Assembly (NCBI GenBank): GCA_964459325.1
Contig: CAYWKU010000012.1
Location: forward strand, 40,503 to 104,502
Length of the DNA: 64,000 bases
Direction: 5' to 3'
Source: CAYWKU01 sp964459325
GTDB lineage: Bacteria; RBG-13-61-14; CAYWKU01
The notes below the pieces were generated by a model. That model did no database searches, had not been told where the DNA came from, and saw only the letters and a list, made by a program, of their open reading frames with translations. Both the position numbers and the translations under genes were made by a program. Positions 26,201 to 31,699 of the stretch are shown here, in pieces (the stretch's first letter is position 1; every line of letters starts with the position of its first letter).

Positions 26201-27630
26201 TCAGCGCCTATCACGACTCCTATGTCAACGAATACTACCCCGATTCCTACGACATCAACGCCGCCGACTCCATATTTGTCGGCCCGCCCGACGGCACTTA
26301 CGACCCTCAGGTTCTGGACTTTTACCTTGATGAAGGAGGCAGCATTACCGGCGACGTCATAAGCTGGGGCCCCGCCGTGGGAGGAAACGGGCAGCCATTG
26401 CCGTACGTGCAAGTGGAAGCGTGGGGGTTGAACTCACCCTATCCCACTGCATGGGGCGACGGCGCATCCGACGGCAGCTTCAAGGTGGAGGGACTTTTGA
26501 GTAACGACTACTCGGTGGAGGTCACTAAGGAAGGCTTCGAGTACTCCTATTACTTAGACGCCGAAGCCACTCCTTATTACTCTTATACCCCGGTCTCCGT
26601 AACCGCCCCCTACAATACCGACCTGGAGCTCACCGTCAACGCCGATATTCTGGTGAACCCCACCATGTGCAACAACGGCCTCGACGACGACGGGGACGGC
26701 CTCATAGACATGAACGACCCCGGCTGCGACGGGATATGGGACTGGGACGAGGAAAACTGGTCAGTGGCCTGCGACGACGGAAATGATAACGACGGCGACA
26801 CTTTGGTGGACATGGTCGACCCCGGCTGCGCCGGCCCGGCGGATTCCACTGAAACCTCAAGCTCGCTGGTCTGCGACAACGGTCTCGACGACGACGGCGA
26901 CACGTACACCGACTGGCCGAACGACCCCGGCTGCCTGTCGGCCGACGACACCAGCGAAAGGGACACCTCCGGAACCCGGGGACTGATATGCGACGACGAC
27001 GTGGACAACGACGGGGACACACTGGCGGATTATCCCAACGACCCGGACTGTACCGACATTTACGACCTTGAAGCGACTAAATTGGGCCAGTGTTCAAACA
27101 ATGATGATGATGATGGCGACACATACACCGACGGAGAGGACGTCGGTTGTTCCTCCGGAAGCACGGAAAGAATTGCCGATGAAATATGCGACGACGGCAT
27201 AGACAACGACGGCGACGGATACCTGGACAGCTTCGACCCCGGCTGCTCCGACCCCTCCGACACCACCGAAACTTCCAGCTCCCTAGTTTGCGATGATGGC
27301 ATCGACAACGACGGCGACGGATATACCGATTATCCGGATGACCCCGGTTGCGCCAGCCCGTCGGATACCACTGAAACCTCAAGCTCGCTTGTCTGCGACG
27401 ACGGCATCGACAACGACGGCGACGGATACATTGATATGAACGATTGGGGATGCATAAATCCCTGGAGCAGTGTGGAAACCCACGCGCAATACCCCTGCGA
27501 CGACGGGGTGGACAACGACGGGGATACCCTTACCGACTGGATAGAAGACCCGGAGTGTCAGATGGTGGAGGACCCGTGGATGTGCATGTCGCCCGGCAAC
27601 GAGCTGGCGGGCTGCGGCGGCGCTTACTGA
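23224..27630 (+). CDS. Giant surface lipoprotein with carboxypeptidase-regulatory-like and cysteine/calcium repeats
   Basis: 1,468 residues from ATG 23224, seven bases after AAGGAGGG. The N-terminus is a lipoprotein signal ending AISGC. Residues about 25-550 are Ig-like beta domains. About 560-1130 hold repeated carboxypeptidase-regulatory-like domains, each with I(S/T)GT and D.. G.F/Y signatures (for example YLSGTVIDGG, HITGTFTVNA, VISGTIREE, ITGDVISWG). The last 330 residues are nine modules of C(D/N)DG(I/L)DNDGD..(T/I)D....DPGC type, likely disulphide- and calcium-stabilised. It probably extends from the cell surface. Third gene of the TPR-barrel/FecR group, followed by a strong terminator. 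No catalytic domain is seen. Confidence 0.82.
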   Translation: MKGSFYKAKVVTLVITAALMVVALAISGCADESTPGHTQVSLKISQPGSGGSAKAGDSGKIDSEDHPIVAVAVKVTAPDLAAPEVYNFTPTEVSSASGVLTMDVPSGKARLFTPMALEVYTPASSNVFPGYLYKPSTPKAERTVDLTGDPVTLNIDITHVLGDSISGQIRDDITGSLMPLEPCRDGDSIMARFKSPLFNLATPDFSVSASSSYTIYDIPQGLDFTIAARDPITGATGSASVNIPPGTVAGSTTVDLDLTGATPLSLSPQSATVEAGGTLTLTADGGIPPRTIDFTTNNSGAGLTRASSTSYLYTAGSPPSTVASVTDSVIVEDSCTHIAGASITVTWPALVISPANPSIGPGQDLTLSASGGNGMGYSWSITTQGCSGSTLSPSGTINQYATYNSGSSANCSDEVEVTDTAGTTPATATVTVGPFGVSLGSSSFSTEAQLGLSVNVALPAAGDKVRLEVIHDDNGNGTADASEPAVKIFEVTDGQGMDAYPRVPYDEDLATDGSITTSLPYYDPPHAAGSYILKATDLTNANVAENAFTITPAAKATYLSGTVIDGGSNPLPGALVALMHGTDGHPSEWSWTDDSGNFVMYSRHTENKADLLAFKDGYVWDRNLHSKVDMAALTPPYTVTLSSSDGTVISGTFTDEISGEPIPGVMAVMVSIEPFAELGYVAGDFSDASGAFSFEIVSGQSWWANVWPTPMVEHGYMLNEEEGGGTFCHVSSSITGIPATFVKADGYISGTVSGADAPAGMRIGTAPESGEWEEEEMYSVSTVDPEGYYYLPIKTGYDYWVGLHAKDLGENDVLALEGYVQASIGGPSYVQDLTIESPTAHITGTFTVNAASTGAPVGGVTVFADSDAGYDVEGSTDAAGNYTVPVNDGTWYLEPEESDNLMRMGYTSTFEGQLVYDISGPGTVTGADFTVNDSDASAVISGTIREEATGSILEEAWVIIDEWETGIEYQVIADTDAECGEYAIRLPTGEYKVSAYHDSYVNEYYPDSYDINAADSIFVGPPDGTYDPQVLDFYLDEGGSITGDVISWGPAVGGNGQPLPYVQVEAWGLNSPYPTAWGDGASDGSFKVEGLLSNDYSVEVTKEGFEYSYYLDAEATPYYSYTPVSVTAPYNTDLELTVNADILVNPTMCNNGLDDDGDGLIDMNDPGCDGIWDWDEENWSVACDDGNDNDGDTLVDMVDPGCAGPADSTETSSSLVCDNGLDDDGDTYTDWPNDPGCLSADDTSERDTSGTRGLICDDDVDNDGDTLADYPNDPDCTDIYDLEATKLGQCSNNDDDDGDTYTDGEDVGCSSGSTERIADEICDDGIDNDGDGYLDSFDPGCSDPSDTTETSSSLVCDDGIDNDGDGYTDYPDDPGCASPSDTTETSSSLVCDDGIDNDGDGYIDMNDWGCINPWSSVETHAQYPCDDGVDNDGDTLTDWIEDPECQMVEDPWMCMSPGNELAGCGGAY

Positions 27631-27655
27631 CGCTAAGCCGACTTTGAACGTTAAC

Positions 27656-27689
27656 AAGGGCGGGGCTTTTGGCGGCTCCGCCCTTTTTT
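27656..27689 (+). terminator. Intrinsic terminator after the giant lipoprotein gene
   Basis: AAGGGCGG (27656-27663) pairs with CCGCCCTT (27678-27685), followed by a run of Ts, 26 bases after the stop codon. Confidence 0.85.
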
Positions 27690-27699
27690 AATCTTATGT

Positions 27700-27811
27700 G
27701 GAGTGCGGCGGCTTGACGCCGCTTTTCTTGAGCGAGACTTGACTCGCCGGATATTTGATAAAGCCGTGTCAAGCCACGACGGGTAAAAGCGCTGTCAAGC
27801 CAGCGCACTCC
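27700..27811. repeat. Palindromic four-hairpin element
   Basis: Ends GGAGTGCG (27700-27707) and CGCACTCC (27804-27811) are inverted copies. Inside are four successive hairpins: GCGGCG/CGCCGC and GCGAG/CTCGC with CTTGA-type loops, then CGTG/CACG and GCGCTG/CAGCGC with TCAAGC loops. TCAAGC is the reverse complement of GCTTGA, so the whole element is symmetric. It lies between the lipoprotein terminator and the selenoprotein pair. No coding frame is present. Confidence 0.7.
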
Positions 27812-27905
27812 GAAACGGTTCGTTCGGGAATCTATCGGCCCGTCGCAAGCATCTAACAGACGGCAATGAAAAGGCTCTCGAATCACGGAAAGGACGGAAT
27901 ATAAC

Positions 27906-28058
27906 ATGGAATTTCTGATAATTGCCGGGGTGGTGGCGGCGTGGCTGGCGCTTCAACTGTGGATACTGCCGAAAGCGGGCGTGCCCACCTGAATGTCCGT
28001 TTCATGCGACGCCCGTGACAGGCGTCCCGAAGAAAACGACGGCCCGGATGCCCGATAA
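27906..28058 (+). CDS. Putative small membrane selenoprotein 1 (TGA at 27990 read as selenocysteine)
   Basis: The gene starts at ATG 27906 after AAAGGA. It encodes one membrane helix (LIIAGVVAAWLALQLWILP), a turn PKAGVPT, then TGA, then MSVSCDARDRRPEE and TAA at 28056-28058. Read through, the product has 50 residues with Sec29 and Cys34, a U-x4-C motif directly at the membrane face. A hairpin with a G in the second loop position starts its loop 21 bases after the TGA (next entry). Codons beyond the TGA stay GC3-rich and the frame overlaps the next gene by 11 bases, as in coupled genes. Without readthrough it would be a bare 28-residue helix. Function unknown; a redox or selenium/sulphur-handling role is inferred only from the motif. 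Confidence 0.6.
28005..28029 (+). promoter_or_regulatory. Bacterial SECIS-like hairpin 1
   Basis: GACGCC (28008-28013) pairs with GGCGTC (28021-28026) around the loop CGTGACA. After one C/C mismatch, G-C and U-G pairs extend the stem. The loop starts 21 bases after the TGA at 27990-27992 and has G as its second base. Both fit the published bSECIS rules as I remember them (loop 16-37 bases from UGA, G among the first two loop bases). Confidence 0.55.
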
Positions 28059-28305
28059 AAACCCTTACGGGTGGATAAAGCTCGTCGGACTCGGCGTCGG
28101 AGCGGGGGCGGGTGCGCTTTACGGCCACTTCTTTACCTGCTTTTCCGGCGGGTGAGCCATGACATCAGGCCCGTGGGCCACGGGCATGGTGGGCGCAGCG
28201 CTGGGTTTCGTGATAACCGACATCGCGGTGGAGATAATAAACAAGCGGCGGGAGAAGAAGCCAGACGGTCATGATAACAAGCCGGGAGGTAACACACGCT
28301 TTTAG
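28048..28305 (+). CDS. Putative small membrane selenoprotein 2, DUF6132-like (TGA at 28153 read as selenocysteine)
   Basis: ATG 28048 lies inside the end of the previous frame. The product is a first helix (WIKLVGLGVGAGAGALYGHFF), TCFSGG, TGA at 28153-28155, then AMTSGPWATGMVGAALGFVI as a second helix and a charged tail, ending TAG 28303-28305. With readthrough it has 85 residues, Sec36 and Cys31. From memory, small two-helix proteins annotated DUF6132 carry GC-x-SG-x-CPITS-x-P between their helices. Here the line-up is TC-x-SG-x-U-AMTSGP, so the TGA replaces the second conserved Cys. A 13-pair-long hairpin with one mismatch follows at SECIS distance. No good Shine-Dalgarno is seen, so translation probably depends on coupling to the first gene. 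Confidence 0.7.
28163..28191 (+). promoter_or_regulatory. Bacterial SECIS-like hairpin 2
   Basis: GCCCGTG (28169-28175) pairs with CACGGGC (28179-28185) around the loop GGC. After a single G/A mismatch the stem continues with five more pairs (28163-28167 with 28187-28191). The loop begins 20 bases after the TGA at 28153-28155 and its first two bases are G. Size, position and loop fit the bSECIS model closely. Confidence 0.68.
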
Positions 28306-28647
28306 TGTGTGCAGCGTAATCTGTGGGTTATATATATACCTTGTCCCGTTGAAGAGCCAACGCTTTCGGCCACCGCCGGGTTACACCTTACGGAGCCTGC
28401 CCGTCCGGGCATGGCCCACACTGGACGCATGGCAGGCCCGACACTCCTGTCGGGCGATAGACGGAACGCGCGGCAGGAGTGCCTCGCCCGCAGGGCTACA
28501 GCCGGGGCCGCGCCTACCATTTTCAGACTGTTATTAAGTTATTAAAAGAATTTCGGAAACAACGAAAAGCAGTTGGATAGCTATTGGGAGTGGATTTACC
28601 CCGAGGTGTGATAAAAGCTATCCATCGGTTAAAATGAAGGCCTGAAG
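28306..28647. repeat. Gene-free region with REP-like palindromes
   Basis: No gene is visible. A hairpin GCCCGACACTCCTGTCGGGC lies at 28436-28455 and is almost the same as the one at 61195-61214. GGGCTACAGCCGGGG near 28493 is shared with the repeat at 37276-37355. The upstream edge of gatB (GAAGG before ATG 28648) lies at the end of this stretch. Confidence 0.55.
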
Positions 28648-30075
28648 ATGGATTACGAAGCGGTAATAGGGCTGGAGATACACGCGCAGCTTTTGACCGA
28701 CTCGAAGATATTCTGCGGCTGCTCGACCAGCTTCGGCAAAGCGCCCAACCACAACGCCTGCCCGGTGTGCACCGGGATGCCCGGCGTGTTGCCGGTGCTC
28801 AACCGGAAGGCCGTCGAGTACGCCCTGAAGATGGCCCTTGCCACCGATTGTAGCGTCAACGCTCGCAGCATTTTCGCCCGGAAGAACTACTTCTACCCCG
28901 ATTTGCCCAAGGCGTACCAGATTAGCCAGTACGAGGAGCCGCTGGCCGAGGATGGGCGGCTTAAAATCGAAGTGGACGGCGCGGAAAAGACCGTCGGCAT
29001 CGTCCGCATCCACATGGAGGAGGACGCGGGCAAGCTGGTGCACGGCAAGGGCGGCAAATCCTTTGTGGATTTCAACCGCTGCGGTGTGCCGCTCATCGAG
29101 ATAGTCTCCGGTCCCGACATGCGCTCCCCCGCCGAAGCGGCGACTTTTCTGAGGTCGCTGCGGGACGTGCTGCTGTACCTCGAAATATGCGACGGCAATA
29201 TGGAAGAAGGCAGCCTGCGCTGCGACGCCAACGTCAGCCTCAGGCCGGTCGGAACCGAGAAGCTGGGCGTCAAGGCCGAGGTGAAAAACATGAACAGCTT
29301 CCGGTTCGTCGAGCGGGCGCTGGCTTACGAAATCGACCGGCAGATTGCGGTTATTTCCGGCGGCGGGCAGGTGGTGCAGGAGACGCGGCTGTGGGATTCC
29401 GACGCCGGGGTGACTCATTCCATGCGCGGCAAGGAGGAGGCTCACGACTACCGGTACTTCCCCGAGCCGGACCTGCTGCCGGTTATGGTGGATGATGCCT
29501 GGGTCGAAAGGATAAGAGGCTCGCTGCCCGAGCTTCCCACGGCGCGGAAAAAGCGGTTCGTGGAAGAATACGGCATACCCGATTACGACGCCGGGGTTAT
29601 ATGCTCGGACAAAAACCTGGCCGATTACTTCGAAGAGGCGCTGGAGCGCCACAACAACCCCAAATCGGTAAGCAACTGGATTATGAGCGAGCTGATGCGC
29701 GAGCTGAAATCGCTGGACGGCGACATGCGCCGCAGCCCCGTATCACCCCGCAACCTGGCTGCAATGGTGGCCATGGTGGACGAAGGTAAAATCACCGGAA
29801 AAATCGCCAAGACCGTGTTCGAAAAAATGTGGGAAACCGGCGACGCCCCGGAGACCATCGTGGAGAGGGAGGGGTTGAAGCCGGTCGAAGACCTGGAGTC
29901 GCACGTGGACGAGGTCATCAGGAACAATCCCAAAGAGGTCGAGCAGTACCTCAAGGGCAAGGAAAAAATCATCGGCTTCTTCGTGGGACAGGTGATGAAA
30001 GCCACCGGCGGCCGCGCCGACCCCAAAGCCCTCAACGCCCTCATAAAACAAAAACTAGATTCGATGAAAGAATAA
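28648..30075 (+). CDS. gatB: Asp-tRNA(Asn)/Glu-tRNA(Gln) amidotransferase subunit B
   Basis: 475 residues, normal for GatB. Signatures are YEAVIGLEIHAQL, CPVCTGMPG, ARKNYFYPDLPKAYQISQ, FNRCGVPLIEIVS, SLRCDANVSLRP and the C-terminal tRNA-binding YqeY-like domain. With GatA and GatC it activates misacylated Asp- or Glu-tRNA by phosphorylation and transfers ammonia to it. GatC is 4.8 kb downstream at 34840; gatA is not in the window. Together with the AspRS features this points to tRNA-dependent Asn (and perhaps Gln) formation. Confidence 0.95.
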   Translation: MDYEAVIGLEIHAQLLTDSKIFCGCSTSFGKAPNHNACPVCTGMPGVLPVLNRKAVEYALKMALATDCSVNARSIFARKNYFYPDLPKAYQISQYEEPLAEDGRLKIEVDGAEKTVGIVRIHMEEDAGKLVHGKGGKSFVDFNRCGVPLIEIVSGPDMRSPAEAATFLRSLRDVLLYLEICDGNMEEGSLRCDANVSLRPVGTEKLGVKAEVKNMNSFRFVERALAYEIDRQIAVISGGGQVVQETRLWDSDAGVTHSMRGKEEAHDYRYFPEPDLLPVMVDDAWVERIRGSLPELPTARKKRFVEEYGIPDYDAGVICSDKNLADYFEEALERHNNPKSVSNWIMSELMRELKSLDGDMRRSPVSPRNLAAMVAMVDEGKITGKIAKTVFEKMWETGDAPETIVEREGLKPVEDLESHVDEVIRNNPKEVEQYLKGKEKIIGFFVGQVMKATGGRADPKALNALIKQKLDSMKE

Positions 30076-30185
30076 ATACCAAACGTTTCCCCTTACGCAA
30101 CGATTCTTCACGGTTGCAAAAGCCGCGCTTTATGTTAATCTCGAATAACTAAGAATATTCAGTAGTTAGAAAGGGGTGCCGATAA

Positions 30186-30404
30186 ATGGCGCGAGTTACC
30201 GTAGAAGATTGCCTCGATGCGCTGCCCAACAGGTTTGCGCTGGTGATTCTTGCTTCCCAGCGGGCCAAGCAGCTTCTCGCCGGTCAGAAGACTTTGCTCG
30301 AAAGACCCAGGAACAAGGAAGTCATCAATTCCTTGAGGGAAGTTGCGGCGGGGAAGATAATATCCCGGGATATACCCGAAGCCGAAACGAAAAAGAAGGG
30401 TTGA
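30186..30404 (+). CDS. rpoZ: RNA polymerase omega subunit
   Basis: 72 residues, preceded by AAAGGGGTG. MARVTVEDCLDALPNRFALV followed by ILASQRAKQLLAG matches the conserved N-terminal helix region of omega, which binds and stabilises the beta-prime subunit. A lysine-rich end follows, and an intrinsic terminator lies directly after the stop. In many bacteria rpoZ sits next to gmk or spoT; here it follows gatB by 110 bases. Confidence 0.9.
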   Translation: MARVTVEDCLDALPNRFALVILASQRAKQLLAGQKTLLERPRNKEVINSLREVAAGKIISRDIPEAETKKKG

Positions 30405-30406
30405 AG

Positions 30407-30429
30407 CCGGGTTAACAGCCCGGTTTTTT
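30407..30429 (+). terminator. Intrinsic terminator after rpoZ
   Basis: CCGGG (30407-30411) pairs with CCCGG (30419-30423) around a seven-base loop, followed by six Ts. Confidence 0.75.
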
Positions 30430-30463
30430 ATCGTGAAATTGCATTTTCTTGGGGGGTGATAAT

Positions 30464-30781
30464 TTGGAAAAACAGCCGCGAATACTGGCCCCCGCCGTCT
30501 GGATGATAATCATCAGCATCCTTCTGTTCTGGCTGCCGGGCTTCGGCCCCCTGACTGCCGGTTACGTGGGAGGCAGGATGGCCGGCGACGTGCCGAGCGC
30601 CGTCAAAGCCGCTCTTCTGCCGATGGTGATTACGGGCGTAGCGGTGTTTGCGCTCATTACCCTGGTGGGGCTGCCCTTTTTGGGCGTTATTGCGGGCGCT
30701 TTCGTCTTCGTATACCTCGCTATCCTGGAAGTAGCGCTTATAGCCGGGGCCGTGATAGGCGGAGCTCTGGCTTCCTCGTAG
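30464..30781 (+). CDS. Small membrane protein, glycine-rich
   Basis: 105 residues if started at the TTG at 30464, which has GGGGGGTGA just upstream; the frame is also open from a TTG at 30449, but that is inside the binding site. There are three or four hydrophobic segments, with a GPLTAGYVGGRMAGD loop after the first that suggests a small pore-like or Gly-zipper membrane protein. It resembles small membrane DUF families seen in archaea and bacteria, but I cannot assign one. It ends six bases before the NYN gene. Confidence 0.6.
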   Translation: MEKQPRILAPAVWMIIISILLFWLPGFGPLTAGYVGGRMAGDVPSAVKAALLPMVITGVAVFALITLVGLPFLGVIAGAFVFVYLAILEVALIAGAVIGGALASS

Positions 30782-30787
30782 TAATAC

Positions 30788-31642
30788 ATGTCTGCTGAAA
30801 ACGAAGAAAAAGGCCTGGCGGTCTATATAGACTTTGAAAATATCGCCCTGGGATTCAAGGGTAAAAGGGAGAAGTTCGACATCCAGCGGGTGCTTGACCG
30901 CCTGGTCGAAAAGGGAAAAATAATCGTCAAGCGGGCTTACGCCGACTGGAAATCCTACTCCGATTACGTCAGGGAGCTTCACGAAGCCGGCATCGAGCTT
31001 ATCGAAATCCCCCGGCGGGCAATGACCGGCAAAAACTCCGCCGACATCCGACTGGTGGTGGACGCCATGGACCTGAGTTATTCGAAGCCGCACGTGAACA
31101 CCTTCGTCATAGTCTCGGGCGACAGCGATTTTTCACCCCTGGTGGGAAAGCTTAAAGAAAACGGCAGGCACGTCATCGGCATGGGTATGGAAGAAAGCAC
31201 TTCCGACCTGTTGCGGGACAACTGCGACGAGTTTATCTATTACGAAGACCTGGCCCCCGTAACTGTCCCGAAACCGGCCGCCGAGGCCATCGAGAAGCTT
31301 CCGCCCAAGAAGCGCAAGGCCTTCAGGCTGCTGGTGGACACGGTGGCGGCGCTGATGAGAGAGGGTAAGGAAAATATCCACTCCAGCATGGTAAAGGACA
31401 CCATGAAGCGCAAAAAGCCCAGCTTCAACGAAGGCTACTACGGCTACCGCGCCTTCAGCGATTTTCTGGAGGCAGCCGAAAAGGAAGGGCTGGTGGCGCT
31501 GGATACCGACCCCCGCAGTGGCACCTACGCGGTTACCGGGTTCGCCGGGAAAAAATCCCGAAGAGGTCAGGGCAAAAAGAAATCCACTTCGACGACCGCG
31601 AAGCGCTCGACCGGTTCCCGTTCACGCAAGAAAGGCTCTTGA
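30788..31642 (+). CDS. NYN-domain nuclease-like protein with OST-HTH/LOTUS-like C-terminus
   Basis: 284 residues. Residues about 8-150 are an NYN (PIN-like) domain with the acidic residues expected for metal binding: VYIDFENIAL, KNSADIRLVVDAMDL and IVSGDSDFSPLV. Residues about 170-250 resemble the OST-HTH/LOTUS RNA-binding fold (IHSSMVKDTMKRKKPSFNE, YRAFSDFLEAAEKEGLVAL). The last 30 residues are a Lys/Ser/Thr/Arg tail. Such LabA-like proteins are likely RNA-processing nucleases. The acidic set looks intact, so activity is plausible. Confidence 0.85.
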   Translation: MSAENEEKGLAVYIDFENIALGFKGKREKFDIQRVLDRLVEKGKIIVKRAYADWKSYSDYVRELHEAGIELIEIPRRAMTGKNSADIRLVVDAMDLSYSKPHVNTFVIVSGDSDFSPLVGKLKENGRHVIGMGMEESTSDLLRDNCDEFIYYEDLAPVTVPKPAAEAIEKLPPKKRKAFRLLVDTVAALMREGKENIHSSMVKDTMKRKKPSFNEGYYGYRAFSDFLEAAEKEGLVALDTDPRSGTYAVTGFAGKKSRRGQGKKKSTSTTAKRSTGSRSRKKGS

Positions 31643-31699
31643 AACGCTTAATATAAACCCCGAATTTTCACGAAAAACCGAAAGGAAGTTTCGCCGAAA

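Noticed and set aside
26640..27560. Nine near-identical DNA blocks considered as a CRISPR or minisatellite array
   Set aside because: Unit length is coding-frame compatible and encodes conserved Cys/Asp modules; no spacers.
27922..28155. A 77-codon frame ending at the same TGA as selenoprotein 2, with an upstream extension
   Set aside because: The extension overlaps gene 1 out of frame, is Arg/Trp/Pro-rich and has no ribosome binding site; it is a shadow of gene 1.
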